Position numbers and translations under genes: made by a program. Below the pieces are notes generated by a model. The model made no database searches. It saw only the letters and a program-made list of their open reading frames with translations, and was not told the DNA's origin. A stretch of 64,000 nt of DNA from Companilactobacillus nantensis DSM 16982 (lineage in GTDB: Bacteria > Bacillota > Bacilli > Lactobacillales > Lactobacillaceae): positions 124,001 to 188,000 of the forward strand of contig NZ_AZFV01000001.1 in NCBI RefSeq assembly GCF_001435815.1, given 5' to 3'. Positions 41,742 through 51,115 of the stretch are shown one piece after another (positions within the stretch are counted from its first letter, which is position 1; every line of letters starts with the position of its first letter).

Positions 41742-42563
41742 TTAGACTAAGCGACTCAAAACGTTGAGTACACCTTCATCATTATTAGATTCAGTATAGT
41801 GACTAACTGAATTTTTGATTTTATCAGTTGCATTTTCAACGGCATAACCATATGGAGTCAACTTCAACATGCTCAAATCATTTTCATTGTCACCGAAAGT
41901 CATAATTTCATCATCAGCAATATTAAAACGATTTTGCAATTCACGAAGTCCTGCAGCCTTGTTAACTGAATTTTCACTAATCAATTCAGTATTGTAGCCC
42001 GATGTTTGACTGGACAAACCAACTGGTAATGCTTGGCGCAAATTAGTAATGACGGATTTAAAGTCAACGTGATTAGCAAATGTCACCCCAATACTAGTAA
42101 CTTGATCTTGTAAAATCTTTGGTGTCACAGTTGGTAAATTATCGACACGTTGTAAATGATTGTAATAATGATATGTTAAATCAAATGCAGCTTGTGAAAT
42201 TGTCTGATCCACATAAGCTGACTTAACACCAACAACTAAATGTTCCGCAATATCAGTTGACGGAAATTGATTATTAATAATATCCAGCGTTGCTGTAACA
42301 GCTTCCTCTGGCATTGCTTGAATCAATAATGGTTCACCATTACTATAAACAGCAGCTCCATTTTGAGAAACAAAATCCATTTCAGAATTAAATTCTGCAA
42401 ATTGATCAAGTAATCGCTGATATTGCGAACCACTGGCCGCAACTACGCGGATATCTCTAGCACGTAATTTTTGTAAAATCTCACCAAAACGTTGGTGATT
42501 GTATGTGTTCTTGTCATTTAGAAAAGTTCCATCCATGTCAAAAGCAACCAATTTAATAGTCAT
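41742..42563 (-). CDS. Cof-type HAD-family phosphatase
   Basis: 273 residues from ATG 42563 (GAGG upstream); an in-frame extension to 42605 lacks a ribosome binding site. HAD motifs are F-D-M-D-G-T-F (Asp8), A-A-S-G-S-Q-Y, a conserved lysine in V-N-K-A-A-G-L and G-D-N-E-N-D-L-S-M-L. Class IIB cap in between. A cytoplasmic sugar-phosphate or cofactor phosphatase; substrate unknown. Its stop directly abuts repeat R4, which may supply its terminator. Confidence 0.9.
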   Translation of the reverse strand: MTIKLVAFDMDGTFLNDKNTYNHQRFGEILQKLRARDIRVVAASGSQYQRLLDQFAEFNSEMDFVSQNGAAVYSNGEPLLIQAMPEEAVTATLDIINNQFPSTDIAEHLVVGVKSAYVDQTISQAAFDLTYHYYNHLQRVDNLPTVTPKILQDQVTSIGVTFANHVDFKSVITNLRQALPVGLSSQTSGYNTELISENSVNKAAGLRELQNRFNIADDEIMTFGDNENDLSMLKLTPYGYAVENATDKIKNSVSHYTESNNDEGVLNVLSRLV

Positions 42564-42905
42564 ATTACCCACATCCTCTTGAAAATCATTATTACATAAT
42601 ATCATAAAAATTGTTTTTTAAGAAAATTGAACACTATAATAACCTGATTTTTTAACATGAATAACAGTACCAACTGCTTGATAAAAGTATTTCTTAAAGA
42701 TTATTTATTTCCGTTTCAATTTGTTACCCATCAAAACAATTAACTAGCACCATACATTATTATTTAAAAATAAATAACTATAATTGTCTTATTCATAATT
42801 ACTAATGAGACCTATAATATACTTTGATGAATGTGATGAAAGTTTCTTAACTCAAACCTCTTTTCATTGATCTATTGAAGAATTTCAAAAAAGATGGTGA
42901 AAAAT

Positions 42906-45680
42906 ATGAAAGAAGTTCATACACAAACTACAAAAGAAAATTATGCAACTGAACCGATTGAACAATTACTCAACAAACTAAGGACAACGTCTAATGGACT
43001 AACACAAACTGAAGCCACTAAGAGACAAGCTACCTACGGTCCAAATACGATTAACCATAGTAAGCAGAAATCTCAAATTAAGGCTTTTCTGAAAAATTTT
43101 ATTAGTCTCATGGCTATTCTACTTTGGGCAAGTGGTCTAATTGCAATGTTAACCGGGTCAATGGAATTAGGTATCGCTATTTGGCTCGTTAATATCATTA
43201 ACGGTATCTTCAGTTTTTGGCAAGAACACAAAGCTGCTAAAGCCACTGATTCTTTAATGGCTATGTTACCAACATACACACGAGTCTATCGTGATGGCAA
43301 AATTGAGCAACTGAATGCCACTGAATTAGTTCCTGGGGATGTCTTTGAACTACAAGCTGGTAATTCAGTCCCCGTTGATGCCAGACTACTTGAAGCAACT
43401 TCTGTTCAAGTTGACCAATCAGCTTTAACAGGTGAAACAGTTCCTGAATCAAAAAATGTTAAATTTTTATCTGGTGAAGGAAAATTTTCCGAATCAAATT
43501 TAGTCTATGCTGGTACCACTGTTGGTGCTGGTGACGGCAAAGCTGTTACCATTGCTACTGGTATGAAGACTGAGTTTGGTAAAATTGCTTCTTTGACACA
43601 GAAACAAAATAAGGAAGTCAGTCCTCTCCAAAATGAATTAAATCGTTTAACTAAACAGATATCCTTGATTGCAATGGGAATTGGTCTGGCCTTCTTTGTG
43701 GCTGCTATTCTTGTTGTTCATCATCCCGTTGCTCAATCATTTATCTTTGCTCTCGGCATGATTGTTGCCTTTATTCCCGAAGGACTATTACCAACTGTCA
43801 CTTTGTCATTGGCACAAGGTGTCCAACGGATGGCTAAGAAACACGCCCTAGTCAAAGATTTGAATAGTGTCGAAACTTTGGGTGAAACGACCGTCATTTG
43901 TTCAGATAAAACTGGTACTTTAACACAAAATCAAATGACCGTTAACCATATTTGGCTACCTTCTGGTATTTACACAGTTTCTGGTCAAGGTTACGTCAAC
44001 AATGGAAAAATCCAAAAGCATCAGCAAGATATCGACTATCAAACCGATCCAGATTTAAAACAACTTTTAACGATTGCTGGTTTCAATAATGATACTTCGG
44101 TTGAATATGCTAAAGATACTAATAAGCCAAAAATTCTAGGTACACCAACCGAAGCAGCTCTAATTATTTTGGCACAAAAAGCTGGTTTTCCAATTGAAGA
44201 ATCCTTAAAGAATAGTCCCCGTTTAAAGGAATTGCCTTTTGATTCAGACCGTAAACGTATGACGACTATTCATCAACAAGGTAACCAACTTTTAGTTGCC
44301 GTTAAGGGTTCTTTGAGTGATTTATTAAAACAATGTACTACAATTCAAGATCATGGCAATGTTCGTCAAATAACTGCTGATGATAAAAAAGCTATCAGTC
44401 AAGCTAACCGAATGTATGCAACTAAGGGATTACGGTCATTGTCTTTTGCCTATCAAACTATCCCTTACACTGGTCCAGAACAGCTTGATAAAATGACCAT
44501 TGAAAACACTGAACAGAACTTAACCTTTGTTGGCTTAACTGTTATGGCTGATCCCCCACGTCCTGAAATTTACGATGCCGTCAAGAAATGTCACAACGCT
44601 AAAATTAAAATTATTATGGTTACGGGTGACAGTGAAATCACAGCTAAATCAATTGCTGTTAAAATCGGCATCACTAGTGATAAAGCTCGAGTTGTCACCG
44701 GTACTGAATTAGATGAAATGAACTCACAAGCACTAACTGAAGCATTAAAAGGTGAAATTATCTTTGCCCGTGTTGCCCCAGAACAAAAGTATAAAATCGT
44801 TTCAACATTACAAAAAATGGGTCAAATCGTAGCCTCAACTGGTGACGGTGTCAACGATGCTCCAGCCTTAAAGAAAGCTAATATCGGTGTGGCTATGGGT
44901 GTCACCGGAACTGACGTTGCGAAAGATGCTGCCGATATGATTTTGACCGATGACAATTTTGCTTCAATCGTTGCTGCAATTGAAGAAGGACGGACTGTTT
45001 ATAGCAACATCCAAAAGTTTCTATTATATATTTTCAATTCTAACGTTCCTGAAGCTATTCCATCAGTCTTATTCCTACTCAGCCGTGGCTTAATTCCTCT
45101 ACCATTGACTGTTTTACAAATTTTGGTAGTTGATTTAGGAACTGATATGTTACCAGCCTTAGGTTTAGGATCAGAACAACCTGAACCAGGTATCATGAAT
45201 CAAGCTCCACGTTCACGTAACTCTCACTTGCTTGATAAACACTTGATTTTAACTGCTTTTGCTTGGTATGGTGCCATTGCCTCAGCAGTTTCAACATTTG
45301 CTTACTTCTTCGTTAATATGCAAAATGGTTGGCCTGTACAAAAGCTATTATCATCTGGTATTGGGTATAATCGAGCAACAACAATGACACTGGCAGCCAT
45401 TATCTTCTGTCAAATTGCTGCCGCATTGAATTGTCGGAGTAAATATACATCAGTCTTTAAACTCGGTCTCTTCAGTAACCATCGGATTTGGGCCGGAATT
45501 ATTTTCGAAATTGCTCTCTTGGCGATTTTGGTTTACACACCAGGAATCCAATCCGTCTTCAATACTGCACCATTACAAGTTAAAGACTGGATTTTCCTAG
45601 TTATCGTACCAATCCCAATTTTCTTAGTCGAAGAATTGAGAAAATTAATTGTTAGAATTAAATTCCAACAAAACGCTTAA
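42906..45680 (+). CDS. P2-type cation-transporting ATPase
   Basis: About 924 residues. Phosphorylation site C-S-D-K-T-G-T (Asp334), T-G-E-T-V-P-E in the actuator domain, M-V-T-G-D and G-D-G-V-N-D-A-P-A in the hinge, and ten membrane helices. The fourth helix reads P-E-G-L-L-P-T-V-T-L-S-L-A, close to the P-E-G-L-L-A-T-V-T signature of Na+,K+-type pumps rather than the P-E-A-L-P of many Ca2+ pumps, so Na+ or another monovalent ion is possible. The N-terminal cation-ATPase domain is present. Start uncertain: ATG 42894 has no ribosome binding site, ATG 42906 has GGTGA. Confidence 0.9.
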   Translation: MKEVHTQTTKENYATEPIEQLLNKLRTTSNGLTQTEATKRQATYGPNTINHSKQKSQIKAFLKNFISLMAILLWASGLIAMLTGSMELGIAIWLVNIINGIFSFWQEHKAAKATDSLMAMLPTYTRVYRDGKIEQLNATELVPGDVFELQAGNSVPVDARLLEATSVQVDQSALTGETVPESKNVKFLSGEGKFSESNLVYAGTTVGAGDGKAVTIATGMKTEFGKIASLTQKQNKEVSPLQNELNRLTKQISLIAMGIGLAFFVAAILVVHHPVAQSFIFALGMIVAFIPEGLLPTVTLSLAQGVQRMAKKHALVKDLNSVETLGETTVICSDKTGTLTQNQMTVNHIWLPSGIYTVSGQGYVNNGKIQKHQQDIDYQTDPDLKQLLTIAGFNNDTSVEYAKDTNKPKILGTPTEAALIILAQKAGFPIEESLKNSPRLKELPFDSDRKRMTTIHQQGNQLLVAVKGSLSDLLKQCTTIQDHGNVRQITADDKKAISQANRMYATKGLRSLSFAYQTIPYTGPEQLDKMTIENTEQNLTFVGLTVMADPPRPEIYDAVKKCHNAKIKIIMVTGDSEITAKSIAVKIGITSDKARVVTGTELDEMNSQALTEALKGEIIFARVAPEQKYKIVSTLQKMGQIVASTGDGVNDAPALKKANIGVAMGVTGTDVAKDAADMILTDDNFASIVAAIEEGRTVYSNIQKFLLYIFNSNVPEAIPSVLFLLSRGLIPLPLTVLQILVVDLGTDMLPALGLGSEQPEPGIMNQAPRSRNSHLLDKHLILTAFAWYGAIASAVSTFAYFFVNMQNGWPVQKLLSSGIGYNRATTMTLAAIIFCQIAAALNCRSKYTSVFKLGLFSNHRIWAGIIFEIALLAILVYTPGIQSVFNTAPLQVKDWIFLVIVPIPIFLVEELRKLIVRIKFQQNA

Positions 45681-45687
45681 ATTAAAG

Positions 45688-45723
45688 GACTTAAACCTAC
45701 CGTAATCAGTAAGTTTAAGTCCT
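45688..45723. terminator. Bidirectional terminator
   Basis: AGGACTTAAAC and GTTTAAGTCCT enclose a loop with partial extra pairing. It lies between the convergent ATPase and ABC exporter genes. Confidence 0.8.
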
Positions 45724-45726
45724 ATT

Positions 45727-47310
45727 TTAATTGAATCTTTGCCAAAATTTAGTTTGATAATGTCTAAGTATTAACACTGATAAAACAATTATTAAGGTCG
45801 CTGCAATCAAATTGATCAACACTGCAAAAGGCGTCAACATGATAATCATGCTGTAAGCAACAATAATAATAACCCCAACAAATAATGCTCCAAACATCGT
45901 GGCCATCATCCCAATATTTCCGCCACCTCGATTAAATAATTCCGTTACGTTGGTCCAATTGGTAACTAGCAAACGATAATCACGACGGAAGTAGTGCAAA
46001 CTAACTAAATATGTTCCCCAAATGGTTCCTAATACTAACGATACAGACATCAAAAATCCCGCTTTAATTACAAACGCAATGATAACAATCATCAGAATGT
46101 TCAATACTAATTGCAATAAATATCCCAATAAGAACTTTCTTTGCAAATAATGTCTCATTGAAATTGGCAATGATTCAACAAATTCCAGATTTGCTCGATC
46201 TAAGGATATTAAATTACCAACTAAAGAAGCTGGATTAACTGTAAATGTACTGAAAGCCAAACCTGCTACGAAGAACACACCCAACCACTTTAGTGGCAAG
46301 CCATTCGGTACTTTCGCAAATGCAAAAGAAAACATAAATATAATCGGTATCATTACCGAATTCATAATAACTTGCACTAATAAATTGGGTTCCTTTAATA
46401 GCTGACGATTATATGCATCTAAATTAGCATTTAAACCACTACGTTTAACATTTTGGTGACGATGTGAACCGCTTAACATGGCTGTATTGACCGCAGTCAA
46501 CTGTTCACTTAATTTTGGTAAAATCAAAAATCTCACTATACCAGTGAAAATGAGAATTAACCCTATTAAACCTAACCATGTTAACCCACTGATCAATGAA
46601 GTTGGTTTGTTAAATAACTCAAAAATGGGCATTAGAATGGCTATCGGATTACGGTCAAACGATTCTGAAGAACTACTATTGCCTTGATTCATCAAAAGAA
46701 TTCCACCAATTACAAGTATCATCGTAATTCCAGTCAGAGCATTCATAACCAAATTTTGATGGTCATGGAAAAGTTTTGTCTTAGTTAAAGCAAAAACTAT
46801 GACCGAACAAAGCATAAAAATCAGTGCCATAATCAGCAAATGTACGACTACTGCCATCACAATTGCTAAGGGAATCATTGTTCCTGACTGCCAACTCAAG
46901 AGAAAAAAAGCCATCAAAAGTGGCAATGTATACGGAATAACATTAAATGAAACTGTTAAAATCTTACTTAAAAAAATCTCTTTTTGCCGAAACGGTAATG
47001 GTAAATAACTATTTAAATCTTTACCCGCAAAGAAAAGATTATAAATTCCGGAGATACTCTGCGAAAAAGCTAATAGTATAAAAATGGCCACGTAAAAAGT
47101 AAACATCCCCGGCATTTTGCTAAGATTGCCCGCTGCCATTGCCATCCCATAAATTACCAAAAAGACAATGGAACTAAGTAAAAATTGCGACCAAAGTTTT
47201 CTCGTTAACGCTGCACCACTTTTACCTTTTTTACGAAGACGGTCAGTTACTTGGGGATTCAATAGTCGCAAATTAACCGCCATTAAAGCACGTAATTGTC
47301 GTTTATTCAT
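45727..47310 (-). CDS. ABC-2-type exporter permease
   Basis: About 527 residues from ATG 47310 (GAGGGTGATTCCC upstream). At least ten hydrophobic segments in two groups, separated by a soluble stretch near residues 270-310 rich in Asn and His. No sequence signature identifies a substrate. It overlaps the ATPase gene by 8 nt, so the two form one exporter. Such pairs move lipids, peptides or antibiotics, or regulate membrane proteases (as EcsAB does); the substrate here is unknown. Confidence 0.82.
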   Translation of the reverse strand: MNKRQLRALMAVNLRLLNPQVTDRLRKKGKSGAALTRKLWSQFLLSSIVFLVIYGMAMAAGNLSKMPGMFTFYVAIFILLAFSQSISGIYNLFFAGKDLNSYLPLPFRQKEIFLSKILTVSFNVIPYTLPLLMAFFLLSWQSGTMIPLAIVMAVVVHLLIMALIFMLCSVIVFALTKTKLFHDHQNLVMNALTGITMILVIGGILLMNQGNSSSSESFDRNPIAILMPIFELFNKPTSLISGLTWLGLIGLILIFTGIVRFLILPKLSEQLTAVNTAMLSGSHRHQNVKRSGLNANLDAYNRQLLKEPNLLVQVIMNSVMIPIIFMFSFAFAKVPNGLPLKWLGVFFVAGLAFSTFTVNPASLVGNLISLDRANLEFVESLPISMRHYLQRKFLLGYLLQLVLNILMIVIIAFVIKAGFLMSVSLVLGTIWGTYLVSLHYFRRDYRLLVTNWTNVTELFNRGGGNIGMMATMFGALFVGVIIIVAYSMIIMLTPFAVLINLIAATLIIVLSVLILRHYQTKFWQRFN

Positions 47311-48067
47311 GGGAATCACCCTCAATATCGTCAACTAAATGGCTATCACCTTGACGACCAGCCATTTGTAAATAAATATCTTCTAGTGATTCACCATTAT
47401 GTTGAGCCAATAAATCTTGCACAGAACCGTTATAAATTAGTTGACCAGTCTTTAAAATAGCTAATTCATCACATAATTGTTGGGCTGTATCCAAATTATG
47501 CGTTGAAAAAATAACAGTCTTGCCTTTCTCAGCATGTGCTTTCATCAGTTGTTTCAAATCATATGCCGCTTGTGGATCAAGTCCCTGCATTGGTTCGTCT
47601 AATATCCAAATATCGGGATCAGTCAATAGTGCCCCAATTAAAACAGCTTTCTGACGCATACCATGTGAAAAACTTGCCATTGTTTCATCGACACGTTCAC
47701 TCATATTGAATAATTCTACTAATTTGTGACGACGAGCTTGCACATCGGACTCAGCTAAATCATACGCAGCAGCTAATAAGTCCCAATATTCCATCGCTGT
47801 CAATTGAAGAAAAATGTCCGGTGTATCAGGCACATAAGCAATTTTTTGTTTAATCTCCTGACGATGTTCTGCTAAATCCAAACCATCAACGATGATTGAA
47901 CCACTGGTTGGTTGAATAATACTGACCAAATTTTTGATTGTTGTCGATTTTCCAGCACCATTATGACCTAGAAAGCCGAAAATCTTTCCAGATTCAATTT
48001 TTAACGTTAGATGTTGCAAAGCCAATTTATTTCCATAACTTTTTGTTAAATCGTTAATTTCAATCAT
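47303..48067 (-). CDS. ABC exporter ATPase
   Basis: 254 residues. Walker A G-H-N-G-A-G-K-S-T (36-44), Q-loop V-P-D-T-P-D, a signature F-S-H-G-M-R-Q-K in place of L-S-G-G-Q, Walker B I-W-I-L-D-E-P-M-Q-G-L-D and switch S-T-H. The S-H-G-M-R-Q-K variant is common in EcsA-like and antibiotic-export ATPases. It works with the permease encoded immediately downstream. The acidic C-terminal tail (V-D-D-I-E-G-D-S-H-E) is extra. Confidence 0.92.
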   Translation of the reverse strand: MIEINDLTKSYGNKLALQHLTLKIESGKIFGFLGHNGAGKSTTIKNLVSIIQPTSGSIIVDGLDLAEHRQEIKQKIAYVPDTPDIFLQLTAMEYWDLLAAAYDLAESDVQARRHKLVELFNMSERVDETMASFSHGMRQKAVLIGALLTDPDIWILDEPMQGLDPQAAYDLKQLMKAHAEKGKTVIFSTHNLDTAQQLCDELAILKTGQLIYNGSVQDLLAQHNGESLEDIYLQMAGRQGDSHLVDDIEGDSHE

Positions 48068-48185
48068 ATAGACACCCCATTTAATAATTCATTCTATTAA
48101 GCATAACAGAGCATACATCTTGAATTTAGAATATCAGCAAATTTTGTTTTTGGTTTATTTTTGATTTTGGATTGACAGATTGTAT

Positions 48186-48851
48186 TTACTTTTTAGCCAT
48201 ATCATAACTAACTTGTAAACGAGCGAATATTTCTGAATTTTTAATATTGTTATCCAAAATAATTGTGTACCAACTGTGTTTGTTCATATGATAGCCGGTA
48301 AAGTACTTTTGGTTGTCAACGATACTTGCAACATTGTCTGGTTTATCATGAAAATCCATCACAGTTATCGGTTCATCAGAATCAAAGCCTAACTTAGACT
48401 TTGGAATAATCATTATTATTCCATACCATTTCTTAGTATCTTTCCGACGCCAAATAGCATAATGTGGAAATTTTTTCCAAAGAAATTCTAAATCATCGCC
48501 ATAAGTATCTTCAACATGCTTAATTATTTCCTTGGCTTGCTGATTTTTGAATATATCCGTTTCATAACAATTGGCTTTAATATCATCTAAAACTGCCTGA
48601 TACTCATTAGCAACACGTTTCACAAATTTACCACTCGCTGCTGGTTGTAAATGTAAAACATACTCAGCCTTTGTTTCATTATCAATGACATCAGTCGTTA
48701 ATTGGCCCTCGTTATCAACCTTCACAGTTAACTCAAATTGTTGATCTACAATCGGTACTTGATATACATAAAAATCCGCTTGCTTAGAGAAACCGAAATC
48801 GGTTAATTTATCAAAATCAACCTTACTGTCTTTGAAAATCACTGTTGCCAT
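48186..48851 (-). CDS. MmcQ/YjbR-family protein with N-terminal extension
   Basis: About 221 residues from ATG 48851 (GGGGGAAAGATA upstream); the longer frame to 48902 is rejected. The C-terminal half, from about residue 100, matches the YjbR fold: F-P-H-Y-A-I-W-R, W-Y-G-I-I-M and K-H-S-W-Y-T-I-I-L-D at the end. The first 90 residues form a separate beta-rich part found in some lactic acid bacterial members. The fold is DNA-binding-like, but the role is not known. Single gene. Confidence 0.82.
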   Translation of the reverse strand: MATVIFKDSKVDFDKLTDFGFSKQADFYVYQVPIVDQQFELTVKVDNEGQLTTDVIDNETKAEYVLHLQPAASGKFVKRVANEYQAVLDDIKANCYETDIFKNQQAKEIIKHVEDTYGDDLEFLWKKFPHYAIWRRKDTKKWYGIIMIIPKSKLGFDSDEPITVMDFHDKPDNVASIVDNQKYFTGYHMNKHSWYTIILDNNIKNSEIFARLQVSYDMAKK

Positions 48852-48983
48852 TATCTTTCCCCCTACGTCTAATTGACCCTTTGTGTTAATTATAGCAAAC
48901 ATCTGTTCTACAATTTAATTTCTAATCAAAAGTTTGGTGATAGTTTATTTGTTGTCACTAATTTAAAAAACACTTTAGTCGTA

Positions 48984-49152
48984 AGAATCGAGAATAGTTA
49001 CTGGCTGTGAACGTGGTGTTAGTGCGGGTGATTTTCCCGTACTTACACCACCGGGCGTGTTTGGAGACTCGCGTGTTTTGCGAGGCTCCAAACCGAGGTC
49101 TGAGACCTTGGCTCAGACCGGTCCGCACAGCCAGTAACTATTTCTCGATTCT
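48984..49152. ncRNA. Cloverleaf-shaped structured element, function unknown
   Basis: A 26-nt arm (48984-49009) pairs with 49126-49152 with a single bulge. It encloses three hairpins: 49013-49028 with 49036-49051 (15 pairs, one mismatch), 49059-49072 with 49080-49093 (13 pairs, one mismatch) and 49097-49104 with 49112-49119 (8 pairs). Every hairpin loop is 7 nt. Junctions are GC-rich, unlike the surrounding AT-rich DNA. No reading frame is conserved through it. It could be an RNA, a mobile foldback or a bidirectional terminator; the strand is unknown because both strands fold equally. Not a tRNA: arms are too long and no CCA or anticodon pattern is present. Confidence 0.6.
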
Positions 49153-49292
49153 GGAGACGGCATATTTAACTACCACCGTACGTTAGTCAAGTAATAATTC
49201 AAAATAAAAAATTAATTACTTAAAACATTTCCTTGTTTGAAAGAATTCATTTGATTATATTGATTTTGTTAAATCAACTTTTAGGAGACATT

Positions 49293-50105
49293 ATGAGTTA
49301 TAAATTAATTGCTATTGATATCGACGACACTCTTTTAGACAGTCGCAAAACTATTTCAACTAAGAATAAACTGATGATTGCCCAAGCTCTGCAAAATAAT
49401 ATCAAAATCGTGCTCTGTTCTGGTCGGCCGCACAAAGCTATGATTAAGTACGCTGAGGAACTGGGGATTAAGGGCTCCGAACAGTACATGATTACTAACG
49501 GTGGAGCCATTATTGAAAACATGCACGGTGATTTTGTTATGCAAAAAACACTCTCAAATGAGTTTTACCGAAACTTTGTGGCCTTCACTGAAACAAATGA
49601 TTTATCATATTGCGTCTTTGATGTTCACGGTAATGTCTATACGAGCAACAACTATAATATTGATGCTTATACAATTGCCATGGCTTTCGAAAATAATGAT
49701 GGACTACTAATTCGTCGTCCTGAGGATTTGCCAGTTAGTTTCGAAATCACCAAAGCAGTAATTAATGGTCAGGAGCAGAAGTTAGATGAAATTACTAACT
49801 TTATTAAAGAATCATTTACTGACTATTTTGTTGTGCGGACTGGGGTTGGTTACCTAGAGATTTTCCCTAACCGTGTTAATAAAGGTAATGCAGTGGCCTT
49901 CTTATCCAATAAGCTTGGCATTGACCTCCAAGAAGTTATAGCGATTGGTGATCGTGACAATGATATTCCTATGCTGAAAATTGCTGGAACTGGAATTGCT
50001 ATGGCAAATGCCACCTCTGGTTCAAAAGCTGCTAGTGATTATGTAACGACTGATAATAACCACGACGGTGTTGGCAATGCTATTGAAAAATTATTGCAGA
50101 TTTAA
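49293..50105 (+). CDS. Cof-type HAD-family phosphatase
   Basis: 270 residues from ATG 49293 (TTAGGAGACATT upstream); an upstream extension is not supported. Motifs are A-I-D-I-D-D-T-L-L-D (Asp9), L-C-S-G-R-P, the lysine in V-N-K-G-N-A-V and G-D-R-D-N-D-I-P-M-L. A YidA-like sugar-phosphate phosphatase is the closest recollection. It follows the cloverleaf element by 140 bp, so that element could lie in or near its leader. Confidence 0.9.
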   Translation: MSYKLIAIDIDDTLLDSRKTISTKNKLMIAQALQNNIKIVLCSGRPHKAMIKYAEELGIKGSEQYMITNGGAIIENMHGDFVMQKTLSNEFYRNFVAFTETNDLSYCVFDVHGNVYTSNNYNIDAYTIAMAFENNDGLLIRRPEDLPVSFEITKAVINGQEQKLDEITNFIKESFTDYFVVRTGVGYLEIFPNRVNKGNAVAFLSNKLGIDLQEVIAIGDRDNDIPMLKIAGTGIAMANATSGSKAASDYVTTDNNHDGVGNAIEKLLQI

Positions 50106-50153
50106 AAATAGAGCTTTGTCTTGGCAAATTTTTTCCATGACAAAGCTCTATTT
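50106..50153. terminator. Bidirectional terminator
   Basis: AAATAGAGCTTTGTC and GACAAAGCTCTATTT form a perfect 15-bp stem around an 18-nt loop. It separates the convergent HAD and hydrolase genes. Confidence 0.88.
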
Positions 50154-50155
50154 GT

Positions 50156-50995
50156 TTACGCCCATTTATTTAAAATTAATTTACCGATTTCTTGCCAGTG
50201 TGATTCGAGTACGAAGTGTCCACCATCTAACAGATGAACCTCAACATTTGCGTCATCTTTCTTGAAAGCTTCGGCACCCTGATATACGAAACTTGGATCA
50301 TTTTTACCCCAAGCAGCCAAAATTTCTGGCTGATAGTCTCGAATGTACTTTTGGAAACGAGGATAGTTCTTAACATTATTTTGATAATCGAAAATTAAAT
50401 CTGACTGTCTTTCAGCATAATCTGGTAACTCTGTGTAATGAATATCCAATGTATAACCATCTGGTGAAATGCTACCAGGTTTTTCTCCACCCATATATTG
50501 GCCTATAATCGTTTCTGGTTTAAAAGCCGATTTATAACTTTCACGCAATTCCGGTGTAGGGTTGTCCCAGTATGATTGACGTCCAGCCCATTTTGAACCG
50601 AGACCTTCTTGATAAATATTACCGTTTTGGCTCACAATACCCAAAATTTTCTCCGGATGACGAGCAGCCAATTCAAAACCAATTGGTGCACCATAGTCGA
50701 AAACATACATATAAAACTTATCAAGTTGCATTTCCTTAATAAATCCCTCAACGTAATTAGTTAAATTTTCAAATGTATAATCAAAATCAGTGTGTAATGG
50801 TGCATCTGATTGTCCAAATCCAATAAAATCTGGTGCAATCACGTGAAAGTCATTTTCCAACATGGGCATCAAATTACGAAACATGTGACTGGCAGTTGGA
50901 AAACCATGCAGTAATAAAAACGCTGGTTTACTAGAGTCTCCACTCTCACGATAAAAAACATTTAATCCATTTACTTTAACTGTTGAATATTTCAT
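50156..50995 (-). CDS. Alpha/beta hydrolase with aspartate nucleophile (dehalogenase/epoxide-hydrolase-like)
   Basis: 279 residues. The oxyanion motif L-H-G-F-P-T appears near 29-34, the nucleophile elbow reads Y-V-F-D-Y-G-A-P-I-G-F with Asp instead of Ser, and the catalytic histidine is in D-G-G-H-F-V-L-E (about 259-266). An aspartate nucleophile is the hallmark of haloalkane dehalogenases and epoxide hydrolases, although many relatives have no proven substrate. No signal peptide. It is divergent to LysR 51116, which likely controls it. Confidence 0.85.
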   Translation of the reverse strand: MKYSTVKVNGLNVFYRESGDSSKPAFLLLHGFPTASHMFRNLMPMLENDFHVIAPDFIGFGQSDAPLHTDFDYTFENLTNYVEGFIKEMQLDKFYMYVFDYGAPIGFELAARHPEKILGIVSQNGNIYQEGLGSKWAGRQSYWDNPTPELRESYKSAFKPETIIGQYMGGEKPGSISPDGYTLDIHYTELPDYAERQSDLIFDYQNNVKNYPRFQKYIRDYQPEILAAWGKNDPSFVYQGAEAFKKDDANVEVHLLDGGHFVLESHWQEIGKLILNKWA

Positions 50996-51073
50996 TTGTT
51001 TATCCTCTTTAGCTGTTTATTTAACTTACAAATTCATTCTAATGCTTAGTGGGTATATAATAAACTACGAATA

Positions 51074-51092
51074 TGAGAAATGAGTTATCTCA
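51074..51092. promoter_or_regulatory. Probable LysR binding site
   Basis: TGAGA and TCTCA flank 9 bp (T-N-A type dyad) in the gap between the divergent hydrolase and LysR genes. Confidence 0.45.
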
Positions 51093-51115
51093 AAAACAGA
51101 TAGGTCGGTTAAATA

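Noticed and set aside
48984-49152. tRNA or tmRNA
   Set aside because: Stem lengths (26, 15, 13, 8 bp) are wrong, and no T-loop sequence, anticodon arm or CCA end is visible.
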